This document shows, in pieces, positions 1 to 6,743 of a stretch of 6,743 bases of DNA. The notes under the pieces are model-generated. The model searched no databases. It was not told where the DNA came from and saw nothing but the letters and a program-made list of their open reading frames with translations. Source of the stretch: Pseudomonadota bacterium (GTDB lineage Bacteria; Pseudomonadota; Gammaproteobacteria; Burkholderiales; Burkholderiaceae_C); contig JAUPTP010000126.1 in NCBI GenBank assembly GCA_030918015.1, forward strand, positions 1 through 6,743. Reading direction: 5' to 3'. Position 1 is the stretch's first letter; each line of letters opens with the position of its first letter. The translations under genes and the position numbers were made by a program.

Positions 1-8
1 CGCAGCCG

Positions 9-761
9 ATGAGCGGCGAGCGCCTGTACGAGCTGGCCGACACCTCCGGCTCGCTGCTGTCGGGCATCAGCGGTCACGGCTGCGCGGGCAGCAAGAAGCT
101 GATCACCCAGTTCCTCGACGCGACGATGAACGGCACCTACACCAAGGAGCTGAACTCGACCGAGGTGACGCGCATGCTGTCGGCGATCGACGACTGGGAC
201 CGCTTCTACGCCTATGTCTACGCGACCTCGAAGCTGGAGCTGCTGGTCAAGCTGGCGCAGTGCCTGAGCGCGCAGGCGCTGATGGCGCTGCACACCGACC
301 AGGCCGCCTCGCTGGCGCCGGCCGAGGCCGATCTGCTCCAGCGCACGCTCGACAGCAGCTTCCATCACGCCAAGACCGAGCTGGACGATCGCACCGTGCA
401 GGCCAACCTGCTGAAGGTGCTGCTGGCGCTGTTCGCCGAATTCGACGATCACGACACCCAGGCCCGGCTGGTGCAGGCCGGCGTGCTCGGCGCCGATGGC
501 CAGGCCCGGCTGGCCGAGCTCTCCGGGCCGGGGGCGCGCGCGGCGGTGGCCCGGCGGCTGCGCACCATCACCTCGGTGCTGCATCCGCGCTGCCAGCAGG
601 AGCTGGACCTGACCAGCCAGGCCCTGGACCGCTTCCAGGGCACCCAGGTCAGCGAGGATGACCTGCAGGTGCGCAGCTGCGGCGTGGCGGTGCGCGCGCT
701 GCTGCAGTCGCTCGAGGCCGAGCAGGGCCTGGGCGGCCGCACGGCCGGAGCTGCGGCCTGA
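9..761 (+). CDS. Unidentified protein translationally coupled to a siderophore acyltransferase; 5' end uncertain
   Basis: I do not recognise this family. The first visible start is ATG at 9, giving 250 residues, but the frame is open to the left edge and only 8 bases precede the ATG, so this may be the C-terminal part of a longer protein. It looks soluble: no signal peptide or membrane segment. A Gly/Cys-containing stretch GHGCAGSKK lies at residues 22-30. Most of residues 50-145 looks alpha-helical, with aromatic clusters (DDWDRFYAYVYA, 61-72) and a hydrophobic helix at 130-142. QARL recurs at 151-154 and 165-168, matching a 14-base direct repeat in the DNA. The C-terminus is Ala/Gly-rich. 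The TGA stop overlaps the next ATG (TGATG), so the two genes are very probably co-translated and linked in function. A role in siderophore production is inferred only from that link. Coding character is supported by the coupling and by GC-rich third positions. Confidence 0.75.
   Translation: MSGERLYELADTSGSLLSGISGHGCAGSKKLITQFLDATMNGTYTKELNSTEVTRMLSAIDDWDRFYAYVYATSKLELLVKLAQCLSAQALMALHTDQAASLAPAEADLLQRTLDSSFHHAKTELDDRTVQANLLKVLLALFAEFDDHDTQARLVQAGVLGADGQARLAELSGPGARAAVARRLRTITSVLHPRCQQELDLTSQALDRFQGTQVSEDDLQVRSCGVAVRALLQSLEAEQGLGGRTAGAAA
458..513 (+). repeat. 14-base direct repeat pair inside the unidentified gene
   Basis: The 14-mer CCAGGCCCGGCTGG occurs at 458-471 and again at 500-513. The copies are 42 bases (14 codons) apart, so both are in frame and both encode Gln-Ala-Arg-Leu. 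This may be a small internal duplication, or chance similarity in GC-rich Ala/Arg/Leu codons. No further copies were noticed. Confidence 0.5.
747..750 (+). promoter_or_regulatory. Probable ribosome binding site for the acyltransferase gene
   Basis: GGAG lies 10 bases before the ATG at 761, within the end of the upstream gene. It favours the start at 761 over an in-frame ATG at 773, which has no purine-rich Shine-Dalgarno sequence ahead of it. The TGATG overlap also allows re-initiation by ribosomes finishing the upstream gene. Confidence 0.4.
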
Positions 762-1441
762 TGTCGGCGCGGATGGAACAGGTCGTGCCCGGCCTGGGCA
801 CGATCGTGCTGCGGCCGCTCGACCCGGAGCGCGATGCGGCCGTGCTGCACGACTGGCTGCGGCGCGATTACGCCGCGTTCTGGGGCATGCAGCGGCTGAC
901 GCTCGAGCAGGTGCGCGACAAGTTCCGCGCGGTGGTGAGCGAGGGTCGCCTCGAGGCGCTGGTGGGCGAGCTGGCTGGCAGCAGCCGGCTGCTCTTCCTG
1001 ATGGAGGCCTATCGTCCGCAGGACGATGACCTGGCGCGCTTCTACCCGGCCCAGGCCGGCGACCGGGGCTTTCACCTGATCGTCGCGCCGGCCGACGGCC
1101 CGGCGGTGCCGGGCCTGTCCTTCCACATCATGCGGCTGATGTGCCGCTGGATCTTCCGCGAGGCGGCGGTGCAGCGCATCGTGGCCGAGCCCGACCTCCG
1201 CAACGACCGGATGCTCGAGCGCTGCCTGCAGACCGGCTTCCGGCTGGACCGGGTGATGCACCTGCCGCACAAGACCGCGCAGCTGGTGACGCTGGCGCGC
1301 GCCGACTTCGAGCGCATCGACGCCCGGAGCGAGACGCCGCCGAAGGCCGCGCTGCCCGCCGGACGCGCCCGCAAGGTCAGGCTGCACCTGCTGGCCGGTC
1401 GCATCGGCCGCAAGCTCGGGATCTACGAGCGCAACTGGTGA
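761..1441 (+). CDS. Siderophore-biosynthesis GNAT N-acyltransferase (IucB/AlcB/RhbD family)
   Basis: This 226-residue cytoplasmic enzyme matches the acyl-CoA-dependent acyltransferases that acylate an N-hydroxylated amine (such as N-hydroxylysine, hydroxyputrescine or hydroxycadaverine) to make the hydroxamate arm of a siderophore. Family marks seen: an N-terminal RPLD followed by H30 and W32, then FWGM at 40-43; E82-A-Y84; GDRGFH at 100-105, whose His is a likely active-site residue; EPDLRN at 143-148 with a following GF at 159-160, the acyl-CoA-binding half of the GNAT fold; and PHKTAQL at 169-175. A basic tail of about 45 residues after the core is longer than I expect for compact members and has no clear function. 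The amine and acyl donor cannot be read from the sequence. In other bacteria this gene sits with an IucA/IucC synthetase and a flavin hydroxylase; here only the coupled upstream gene is visible. Iron control by Fur is plausible, but the promoter lies outside the window. Confidence 0.85.
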   Translation: MSARMEQVVPGLGTIVLRPLDPERDAAVLHDWLRRDYAAFWGMQRLTLEQVRDKFRAVVSEGRLEALVGELAGSSRLLFLMEAYRPQDDDLARFYPAQAGDRGFHLIVAPADGPAVPGLSFHIMRLMCRWIFREAAVQRIVAEPDLRNDRMLERCLQTGFRLDRVMHLPHKTAQLVTLARADFERIDARSETPPKAALPAGRARKVRLHLLAGRIGRKLGIYERNW

Positions 1442-1477
1442 GGCGAGGCCGGCCTGGGGCGGCGGCCTCGCCGCCCC
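1442..1477. terminator. Overlapping GC-rich hairpins between convergent genes, likely terminator region
   Basis: Two perfect stems overlap directly after the acyltransferase stop and 20 bases beyond the ileS stop. The first pairs 1442-1451 with 1463-1472 (10 bp, 11-base loop). The second pairs 1456-1463 with 1470-1477 (8 bp, loop GGCCTC). They share bases, so only one can form at a time. Because they are inverted repeats, they can fold in transcripts from either side. No T-run follows on either strand, so this is not a textbook intrinsic terminator. Ending transcription from both directions is an inference from the position. Confidence 0.4.
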
Positions 1478-1497
1478 GAGCCGGGCGCCTGCGGCCG

Positions 1498-4395
1498 TCA
1501 GGCGCAGTGGCGCGCCTCGCCCTGGCCGTGCAGATTGCTGTCGCAGCGGCCGCAGATCGTCGGATGCGCCGGGTTGGCGCCGACGTCGTCGCGGTAGTGC
1601 CAGCAGCGCTCGCACTTTGCGGCCGTGCTCGGCGTGACGGTGACCGCCAGCGCGTCGCCGGTCGCCAGCGTCACCGCCGAGGTGATCAGCACGAACTTCA
1701 GGTCCTCGCCCAGCGAGGCCAGCAGCTCGAAGTCGGCCTGCGGCGCGGTGATCGCCACGGTCGCCTGCAGCGAGGCGCCGACCGCGCCGGCCGTGCGCAC
1801 CGCCTCGATCTCCTTGTTGACCGTCTCGCGCACCGCGCGCACCTGCGTCCACCTGGCCAGCAGCGCCTCGTCCGGCGTGCCCAGATCGGCATAGGTCTCG
1901 AAGAAGATCGAGCCCTGTGATGCGCCGCCCGCGAACTGGCCCCACGCCTCTTCGGCGGTGAAGCTCAGGAACGGCGCCATCCAGCGCAGCATCGCGTTCG
2001 TGATCTTCCACAGCGCGGTCTGCGCCGAGCGGCGCGCCAGCGACTTCGGCGCCGTCGTGTACAGGCGGTCCTTCAGCACGTCCAGATAGAAGGCGCCCAG
2101 ATCCTCCGAGCAGTAGACCTGCAGCTTCGAGACCACCGGGTGGAACTCGTAGACCGCGTAGTGCTTGAGGATCTCGGCCTGCAGCTCGGCGGCGCGCGCC
2201 AGCGCGTAGCGGTCGATCTCCAGCAGCTCGGCGTCCGCCACCAGGTCGGCGACGGGGTCGAAGTCGCTGGTGTTGGCCAGCAGGAAGCGCACCGTGTTGC
2301 GGATGCGGCGGTAGGCATCGACCACGCGCGCCAGGATCTTGTCGTCGATGTTCAGGTCGCCCGAGTAGTCGGTCGAGGCCACCCACAGCCGCACGATCTC
2401 GGCGCCGAGCTTGGTGGTGATGGTCTGCGGCTCGACGGTGTTGCCCAGTGACTTGCTCATCTTGCGGCCCTGGCCGTCGGTGGCGAAGCCGTGCGTCAGC
2501 AGGCCGCGGTAGGGCGCGCGGTCATAGAGCGCGCAGCCCAGCAGCAGCGACGAGTGGAACCAGCCGCGGTGCTGGTCATGGCCTTCCAGGTACAGATCCG
2601 CCTCGGGGCCTTCGGCATGGAAGGGCGCGCGGGCGTAGTTCTTCGCGTGGCTGCCGCGCAGCACATGCTGGAAGGTCGAGCCGGAGTCGAACCAGACCTC
2701 CAGGATGTCGGTGCTCTTGGTGTAGTGCGGCGCGTCTTCGCTGCCCAGGATCTCCTCGGTCGTGACGCGGCTCCAGGCCTCGATGCCGCCCTGCTCGACG
2801 ATCTCGGCGGCCTGGTCGAGGATCTCCATCGTGCGCGGGTGCAGCTCGCCGGTGTTGACGTTCAGGAAGAAGGGCACCGGCACGCCCCAGGAGCGCTGGC
2901 GCGAGATGCACCAGTCCGGGCGGTTGGCGATCATGTCGCGCAGGCGGGCGCGGCCGTTCTCGGGATAGAACTGCGTCTGGTCGATCGCGTCGAGTGCCAG
3001 CTGGCGCAGCGTCTTCGGAGCCTTGTCCTTCGTGAACACGCCCTCGCCCTCGTCCATGCGCACGAACCACTGGGCGGCCGCGCGGTAGATCACCGGCGTC
3101 TTGTGGCGCCAGCAGTGCGGGTAGCTGTGGACGATCGCCTGGGTCGCCATCAGGCGGTCGCTCTGGCCGAGCACCTCGATGACGCGCTCGCAGGCCTTCC
3201 AGATGTGCTGGCCGCCGAAGAAGGGCAGCTCGTCGGCGTAGACGCCGTTGCCCTGCACCGGGTTGAGGATGTCGTCGTACTTCAGGCCGTGCGCGACGCA
3301 GGAGTTGAAGTCGTCCACGCCGTAGGCCGGCGCCGAGTGCACGATGCCGGTGCCGTCGCCGGCCGTCACGTAGTCGGCCAGGTACAGCGGGCTCTTGCGG
3401 CGGTAGCTGTACTTGCCGCCTTCTTCGGCCGTGACCGTGTCGTGCAGCGGATGGCGGAAGACCAGGCCCTTGAGCGCCTCGCCCCGGGCGGTGGCGATGA
3501 CCGTGCCGTCGATCTTGTAGCGCTCCAGGCACCGGGCCACCAGCTCCTCGGCCAGCAGCAGCACGCCGCGCGGGGTGTCGACCAGCGCGTAGCTCAGCTC
3601 GGGGTGGGCGTTGAGCGCCTGGTTGGCGGGAATGGTCCAGGCGGTGGTGGTCCAGATGACCGCGAAGGCCTTCTTGCCCCCCTCGCCCGGCAGGCCGCTC
3701 AGGCCGAAGGCGGCGGCCAGCGCGCCGGCGTCATCGGCCTCGAAGGCCACGTCCAGCGTGTCGCTCTTCTTGTCGGCGTACTCGATCTCGAACTCGGCCA
3801 GCGAGCTGCCGCAGTCGAAGCACCAGTAGACGGGCTTGAGGCCGCGGTAGACGAAGCCGCGCTCGATCACGCGCTTGAAGGCGCGGATCTCGCCGGCTTC
3901 ATTCGCGAAGTCCATCGTGCGGTAGGGGCGCTCCCAGTCGCCGAGCACGCCCAGGCGCTTGAAGTCCTCGCGCTGCTGCCCGATCTGCTCGGTGGCGTAG
4001 GCGCGGCTCTTGGCCTGCATGTCGTCGCGCGAGAGCTTGCGGCCGTGCAGCTTCTCGATCGCGTTCTCGATCGGCAGGCCGTGGCAGTCCCAGCCGGGGA
4101 TGTACTGCGCGTCCATGCCCTGAAGCTGGCGCGACTTGACGATCATGTCCTTGAGCACCTTGTTCAGCGCATGGCCGATGTGGAGCTTGCCGTTGGCGTA
4201 GGGCGGGCCGTCGTGCAGCACGAACAGCGGCGCGCCCCGGCGCGCCTCGCGCAGGCGCAGGTACAGGCCCTCGTCGTTCCAGGCCTTGACCCAGGCGGGC
4301 TCGCGCTTGGGCAGGTCGCCGCGCATCGGGAAGGGCGTGTCGGCCAGGTTGAGGGTGGCGCGGTAGTCGGGGGCGGAGGTGGTCGGTTCGGTCAT
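1498..4395 (-). CDS. ileS: Isoleucyl-tRNA synthetase
   Basis: This cytoplasmic class I synthetase charges tRNA-Ile with isoleucine using ATP and edits misactivated valine. It has 965 residues (E. coli IleS has 938) and appears complete. In order: HIGH at 72-75 (within [11 protein letters not shown]); [10 protein letters not shown] at 101-110; the CP1 editing domain with [11 protein letters not shown] at 248-258 and [11 protein letters not shown] at 353-363, whose Asp pair fits the editing aspartate region; GHDQHRGWF at 605-613; KMSKS at 645-649; an anticodon-binding helical region at about 690-860; and a C-terminal zinc ribbon with C928, C931, C948 and C951. The ATG at 4395 is preferred because family-like sequence starts just after it; a TTG at 4467 would add 24 Arg/Pro-rich residues. 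Shine-Dalgarno pairing is weak. It follows ribF by 82 bases on the same strand, a conserved order. The usual downstream lspA is not present. Nothing suggests a mupirocin-resistant or eukaryote-like variant. Confidence 0.98.
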   Translation of the reverse strand: MTEPTTSAPDYRATLNLADTPFPMRGDLPKREPAWVKAWNDEGLYLRLREARRGAPLFVLHDGPPYANGKLHIGHALNKVLKDMIVKSRQLQGMDAQYIPGWDCHGLPIENAIEKLHGRKLSRDDMQAKSRAYATEQIGQQREDFKRLGVLGDWERPYRTMDFANEAGEIRAFKRVIERGFVYRGLKPVYWCFDCGSSLAEFEIEYADKKSDTLDVAFEADDAGALAAAFGLSGLPGEGGKKAFAVIWTTTAWTIPANQALNAHPELSYALVDTPRGVLLLAEELVARCLERYKIDGTVIATARGEALKGLVFRHPLHDTVTAEEGGKYSYRRKSPLYLADYVTAGDGTGIVHSAPAYGVDDFNSCVAHGLKYDDILNPVQGNGVYADELPFFGGQHIWKACERVIEVLGQSDRLMATQAIVHSYPHCWRHKTPVIYRAAAQWFVRMDEGEGVFTKDKAPKTLRQLALDAIDQTQFYPENGRARLRDMIANRPDWCISRQRSWGVPVPFFLNVNTGELHPRTMEILDQAAEIVEQGGIEAWSRVTTEEILGSEDAPHYTKSTDILEVWFDSGSTFQHVLRGSHAKNYARAPFHAEGPEADLYLEGHDQHRGWFHSSLLLGCALYDRAPYRGLLTHGFATDGQGRKMSKSLGNTVEPQTITTKLGAEIVRLWVASTDYSGDLNIDDKILARVVDAYRRIRNTVRFLLANTSDFDPVADLVADAELLEIDRYALARAAELQAEILKHYAVYEFHPVVSKLQVYCSEDLGAFYLDVLKDRLYTTAPKSLARRSAQTALWKITNAMLRWMAPFLSFTAEEAWGQFAGGASQGSIFFETYADLGTPDEALLARWTQVRAVRETVNKEIEAVRTAGAVGASLQATVAITAPQADFELLASLGEDLKFVLITSAVTLATGDALAVTVTPSTAAKCERCWHYRDDVGANPAHPTICGRCDSNLHGQGEARHCA

Positions 4396-4399
4396 GGCG

Positions 4400-4411
4400 A
4401 CGGCGCGCCGT
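4400..4411. repeat. 12-bp perfect palindrome just upstream of the ileS start codon
   Basis: ACGGCGCGCCGT is self-complementary and ends 4 bases before the ileS ATG, covering where its ribosome binding site would lie. In RNA it could form only a very short stem without an unpaired loop, so a regulatory role is weak. GC-rich palindromes of this kind also arise by chance in such a genome. Confidence 0.35.
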
Positions 4412-4477
4412 GGCGGGCGCGCTCTGCAGTTCGGGTCGGGAAGGGGGAAACGCCGGCAGCGCGACAAGCGCGGGCGT

Positions 4478-5500
4478 TCAAATTCGGTCGCGCGTGGTCT
4501 GGCGGCGTTCGGCGGCGTGGCCGTCGAACCACAGGCGCGCGTTCACCACGTCCTGGCGGATCGCGGCGGTCAGGGCGTCGAGGCCGTCGTAGCGGGCCTC
4601 GTCGCGCAGCTTGTGCAGAAGTTCCACCCGCACGAGTTTACCGTAGCCCCCCTCGCGGCCCAGCTCGGCCGGCCAGTCGAGCACATGCGTCTCCAGCAGG
4701 ATGCGTCCGGCGTCCTCGACGGTCGGACGCACGCCCAGGCTGGCCACGCCGTCGAGCGGCTGCGCCGTCAGGCCGTGCACCCGCACGACATAGATGCCGG
4801 CGGCGGCCGAGCGGCGGTGCGCGAAGCGCAGGTTCAGCGTGCGAAAGCCGTCGTCGGCGCCGGTCGCCGAGGCCCCGAGCCCGCGGCCGAGCTTGCGCCC
4901 GTGCGTCACATGGCCGCTGATGCTGTAGGGGCGGCCCAGCAGCGCGGCGGTGGCGGTCATGTCGCCGCGCGCCAGCGCCTCGCGCACCGCGGAGCTCGAC
5001 ACCCGCAGCCCGTGCACCTCGTAGCTCATCATGCGCGCGACGTCGAAGCCGGCCTGCGCGCCGGCGCCGTCCAGCATCGCGTAGTCGCCAGCGCGGCGTG
5101 CGCCGAAGCGGAAGTCGTCGCCCACCAGCACATAGCGCGCGCCCAGGCCGCGCTGCAGCACCTCGTCGATGAAGGCCTGCGGCGACTGCGCGGCCAGGCG
5201 CTCGTCGAAGCGCATCAGCACCACCTGGTCGACGCCGCAGCGCTCGAGCTCGCCGAGCTTGTCGCGCAGCGTGGCGATGCGCGCCGGCGCCTTGTCCGGC
5301 TGGCCGGCCCGCGCGGCGAAGAAGTCGCGCGGGTGCGGCTCGAAGGTCATCACGCAGCTGGGCAGGCCGCGGTGGCGCGCCTCGTTGTCCAGCAGCGCCA
5401 GCATCGCCTGGTGGCCGCGATGCACGCCGTCGAAATTGCCGATCGTCAGCGCACAGGCCGGCGCCAGCCCGGGATGATGGATGCCACGGAAGACTCGCAT
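4478..5500 (-). CDS. ribF: Bifunctional riboflavin kinase / FAD synthetase
   Basis: This cytoplasmic enzyme phosphorylates riboflavin to FMN and adenylylates FMN to FAD. It has 340 residues against 313 in E. coli. The N-terminal nucleotidyltransferase domain (about 1-185) carries [10 protein letters not shown] at 21-30, the HIGH-like ATP site, then TFEPHPRDF at 52-60, GDDFRFG at 127-133 and [10 protein letters not shown] at 167-176. The C-terminal flavokinase domain (about 195-325) begins [14 protein letters not shown] at 196-209 and has FRTLN at 219-223 in place of the common FPTAN, GVRPTVE at 256-262, and E270 in LLETHVLDW, which fits the catalytic Glu. Residues 210-218 look inserted between LG and FRTLN. 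The start at 5500 is the first Met before the family-like N-terminus. A GATAAT hexamer ends 6 bases upstream of it. The gene lies 21 bases after rsuA and 82 before ileS, all on one strand, consistent with an operon. Confidence 0.96.
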   Translation of the reverse strand: MRVFRGIHHPGLAPACALTIGNFDGVHRGHQAMLALLDNEARHRGLPSCVMTFEPHPRDFFAARAGQPDKAPARIATLRDKLGELERCGVDQVVLMRFDERLAAQSPQAFIDEVLQRGLGARYVLVGDDFRFGARRAGDYAMLDGAGAQAGFDVARMMSYEVHGLRVSSSAVREALARGDMTATAALLGRPYSISGHVTHGRKLGRGLGASATGADDGFRTLNLRFAHRRSAAAGIYVVRVHGLTAQPLDGVASLGVRPTVEDAGRILLETHVLDWPAELGREGGYGKLVRVELLHKLRDEARYDGLDALTAAIRQDVVNARLWFDGHAAERRQTTRDRI

Positions 5501-5506
5501 GGCGCG

Positions 5507-5512
5507 ATTATC
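5507..5512 (-). promoter_or_regulatory. Candidate -10 element GATAAT immediately upstream of ribF
   Basis: On the minus strand GATAAT matches the -10 consensus TATAAT at 5 of 6 positions and ends 6 bases before the ribF ATG. If used, transcription would begin at or next to the start codon, giving a leaderless or nearly leaderless mRNA. No good -35 hexamer is visible at 16-18 bases upstream, and there is no TG extension. The match is AT-rich against a very GC-rich background, which makes it stand out, but promoter function is an inference. Confidence 0.3.
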
Positions 5513-5521
5513 CGGCCCCGC

Positions 5522-6250
5522 TCAGATCGCCGCCGGATCGACCCAGCACCACTGGCCCGGCGCCAGCCCGTCGGGGATGGTCAGGCGGCCGAAGCGGCTG
5601 CGGTGCAGCGCCTCGACATGGTTGCCCACCGCCGCGATCATGCGCTTGACCTGGTGGTACTTGCCCTCGGTCAGCATCATGCGCAGCGTGAGCTCGCCGG
5701 TGATCTCGCACTCCTCGGAGCGCACCGGCACCGGGTCGTCGTTGAGCACCACGCCGGCGCGCAGCTTCGCCAGCTGCTCCTCGGTGACCGGGCGCGCGCA
5801 GCTCACCTCGTAGACCTTGTCGACATGCTTCTTCGGGTGGGTCAGGCGGTGGATCAGCGCGCCGTCGTCGGTCAGCAGCAGCAGGCCGGTGGTGTCCTGG
5901 TCCAGGCGGCCGACCGGCTGCAGGTCGCCGCCGCTGCGCCAGCGCAGGGGCGGCGGCAGCAGCGTCATCACGCTGGGCCAGTGCTTGGGCTTCTGCGAGC
6001 ACTCGTAGCCGGCGGGCTTGTGCAGCAGGATCAGCGCCTTCTCGTGCCAGGGCCAGTCGCGGCCCTCGACGGTCAGCACCAGGCCGGCGGTCTCGACCGG
6101 CTCGTCCGGATCGTCGAGCACCCGGCCGGCGATGGAGACCCGGCCGTTGAACACCAGGCCGTCGCAGTCGCGGCGGGTGCCGAAGCCCTGGGTGAACAGC
6201 GCATCCGAGACGGAGAGTGCCGCGGCGCGGCGGGAGGATTTCTTTGCCAT
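5522..6250 (-). CDS. rsuA: 16S rRNA pseudouridine synthase, RsuA family
   Basis: This cytoplasmic enzyme isomerises a uridine in 16S rRNA (U516 in E. coli) to pseudouridine during small-subunit assembly. It has 242 residues against 231 in E. coli RsuA. A short basic N-terminus (MAKKSSRRA) leads into an S4-like RNA-binding region at about 11-60. The catalytic domain follows, with LLHKPAGYECS at 75-85, GRLDQDTTGLLLLTDDG at 114-130 (D117 is the catalytic Asp of the family GRLD motif), KVYEV at 145-149 and EGKYHQVKRM at 195-204. KPAGYECS followed by a short linker to the GRLD motif fits RsuA better than the longer RluB/RluE/RluF relatives, though the target base cannot be proven from sequence. 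The start at 6250 gives the expected S4 domain spacing. It is the first gene of the rsuA-ribF-ileS run and is divergent from the membrane-protein gene to its right. Confidence 0.92.
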   Translation of the reverse strand: MAKKSSRRAAALSVSDALFTQGFGTRRDCDGLVFNGRVSIAGRVLDDPDEPVETAGLVLTVEGRDWPWHEKALILLHKPAGYECSQKPKHWPSVMTLLPPPLRWRSGGDLQPVGRLDQDTTGLLLLTDDGALIHRLTHPKKHVDKVYEVSCARPVTEEQLAKLRAGVVLNDDPVPVRSEECEITGELTLRMMLTEGKYHQVKRMIAAVGNHVEALHRSRFGRLTIPDGLAPGQWCWVDPAAI

Positions 6251-6354
6251 GAGGCCGCCAGTGTAGGGCGACAGGCCGGTGCGACGCGATTGCGTGATCC
6301 GGTCAAGTTCGCCGGCCGGCAGCCGAAGCCGGGCGGATTGCCCTGCGAGTTTCC
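6251..6354. promoter_or_regulatory. Divergent intergenic region between rsuA and the membrane-protein gene
   Basis: This 104-base gap should hold promoters for both directions. The best visible element for rsuA is TACACT on the minus strand at 6260-6265, matching the -10 consensus at 4 of 6 positions and ending 9 bases before the ATG, which implies a very short leader. A TTGACC on the minus strand (6299-6304) resembles a -35 box but has no partner at the right spacing. A 10-bp palindrome GCCGGCCGGC sits at 6311-6320. No convincing promoter was found for the rightward gene; its start has only a weak GAG at 6347-6349 as a possible ribosome site. Confidence 0.3.
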
Positions 6355-6743
6355 ATGAAGAAGACCCTGACCTTCATCCATCCCCAGCAGCTGCGCCAGG
6401 TCGCCGTGTCCGTCGGCGCCGACGGGCTGCAGGTGCTTGCCGGCTTCGCCGCGTCGCTGGCGGCGCTGTGCGTGGCGCTCGACCCGGAGCTGCCGCGCGT
6501 GGCCTGGCCGGTGCTGGGGGCGGGCATCGCGCTGGTGCATGCCCGCCAGTGGCGGCATCTGGCCACCTGGCCGGTGCTGGCCTCGCTGTTGCTGGCGACG
6601 ATGTCGGCCGGCATGTCGATGCTGGTCACCGGCTGGGTGATCAACCGCTGGATCGCCCGGCGCTACCGCGATGCCCGCTGGAAGGTGCGCGACATCGAGG
6701 GCGAGCTGGGCGAATACTCCTCGCGCTTCCTGGCGGTCGACGA
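6355..6743 (+). CDS. Unidentified membrane protein, N-terminal part only (runs off the window)
   Basis: Reading from ATG at 6355 gives 129 codons with no stop before the right edge. The product begins MKKTLTFIHPQQLRQ and has about three hydrophobic segments, roughly residues 22-42, 50-64 and 72-96, separated by short charged turns (DPELPR at 43-48; ARQWRH at 63-68). A basic stretch follows (NRWIARRYRDARWK, 97-110), then a charged, helix-prone run at 111-124. By the positive-inside rule this part would be cytoplasmic. The layout of a small membrane domain followed by a helical linker resembles sensor proteins such as membrane-anchored diguanylate cyclases or histidine kinases, but no output domain is visible, so this is only a possibility. 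Third positions are strongly GC, as in its neighbours, which supports coding. Transcription is divergent from rsuA. Confidence 0.7.
   Translation, partial: MKKTLTFIHPQQLRQVAVSVGADGLQVLAGFAASLAALCVALDPELPRVAWPVLGAGIALVHARQWRHLATWPVLASLLLATMSAGMSMLVTGWVINRWIARRYRDARWKVRDIEGELGEYSSRFLAVD

Noticed and set aside
9..761. Unidentified protein as the C-terminal end of an IucA/IucC siderophore synthetase
   Set aside because: The neighbour makes this tempting, and a helix with ANLLKVLL at 132-139 is loosely similar to the family's C-terminal Lys-Ala-Leu region, but the usual Met-Arg-Leu motif and the conserved synthetase His and Asn motifs are not seen. It is kept as unassigned.
449..2386. Minus-strand open frame of 645 codons spanning the acyltransferase and the end of ileS
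   Set aside because: It covers two real genes in other frames or strands and gives Arg/Gly/Pro-rich sequence with no family resemblance.
4396..4467. Upstream TTG start for ileS adding 24 residues
   Set aside because: The added stretch is Arg/Pro-rich and unlike IleS N-termini, while the ATG at 4395 begins normal family sequence and leaves an 82-base gap after ribF.
4396..4477. Leader or riboswitch/T-box control of ileS in the ribF-ileS gap
   Set aside because: The gap is only 82 bases and has no T-box-like conserved sequence or antiterminator. T-box control of ileS is also not expected in proteobacteria of this kind.
2491..4920. Plus-strand open frame of 809 codons opposite ileS and the end of ribF
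   Set aside because: It is antisense to ileS and ribF, which have unmistakable motifs. The product is low-complexity Ala/Arg/Val/Gly-rich sequence with no domain, as expected from the reverse complement of GC-rich codons with few stops.
5870..5885. CAGCAG trinucleotide run in rsuA
   Set aside because: It encodes the Leu run of the conserved GLLLLTDDG motif, so coding constraint explains it.
4379..6358. Plus-strand open frame of 659 codons opposite ribF and rsuA
   Set aside because: It mirrors two well-supported genes, has biased Ala/Arg/Gln/His composition and no recognisable motif, and is explained by GC-rich codon structure.

Overview
The window is a GC-rich chromosomal segment whose protein sequences look betaproteobacterial, most likely Burkholderiales (Rubrivivax/Leptothrix/Roseateles-like). 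That placement is an inference from base composition, codon use and the look of IleS, RibF and RsuA; no rRNA or marker search was possible. Most of it is ordinary housekeeping DNA. The left edge probably belongs to a siderophore locus, and the right edge holds the start of an unidentified membrane protein.

Layout, left to right. (1) 9-761 (+) encodes a protein I do not recognise, possibly cut at its 5' end by the window. (2) 761-1441 (+) shares one base with it (TGATG junction) and is a GNAT acyltransferase of the IucB/AlcB/RhbD siderophore-biosynthesis family. (3) 1442-1497 is a short convergent intergenic gap with two overlapping GC-rich hairpins, likely a terminator region. (4) 1498-4395 (-) is ileS, complete, with HIGH, KMSKS, editing-domain and C-terminal zinc motifs. 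(5) 4478-5500 (-) is ribF, the bifunctional riboflavin kinase/FAD synthetase, with what looks like a short insertion in the kinase nucleotide loop. (6) 5522-6250 (-) is an RsuA-type 16S rRNA pseudouridine synthase. (7) 6251-6354 is a divergent intergenic region. (8) 6355 to the right edge (+) is an open reading frame that runs off the window and encodes a protein with about three N-terminal membrane segments.

The genes rsuA, ribF and ileS lie on one strand in that transcription order, with gaps of 21 and 82 bases, and could be co-transcribed. Together they serve translation (16S rRNA modification, tRNA-Ile charging) and flavin cofactor supply. The ribF-ileS pair is a widely conserved neighbourhood, but lspA, which normally follows ileS, is absent: the next gene converges from the siderophore side. 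Both ribF and rsuA have a -10-like hexamer within 10 bases of the start codon, which hints at very short or absent mRNA leaders.

I found no mobile element, CRISPR array, tRNA, rRNA or riboswitch, and no clear sign of an undescribed system. The most open items are the unidentified gene coupled to the acyltransferase and the truncated membrane protein. No gene-free stretch is longer than about 100 bases.
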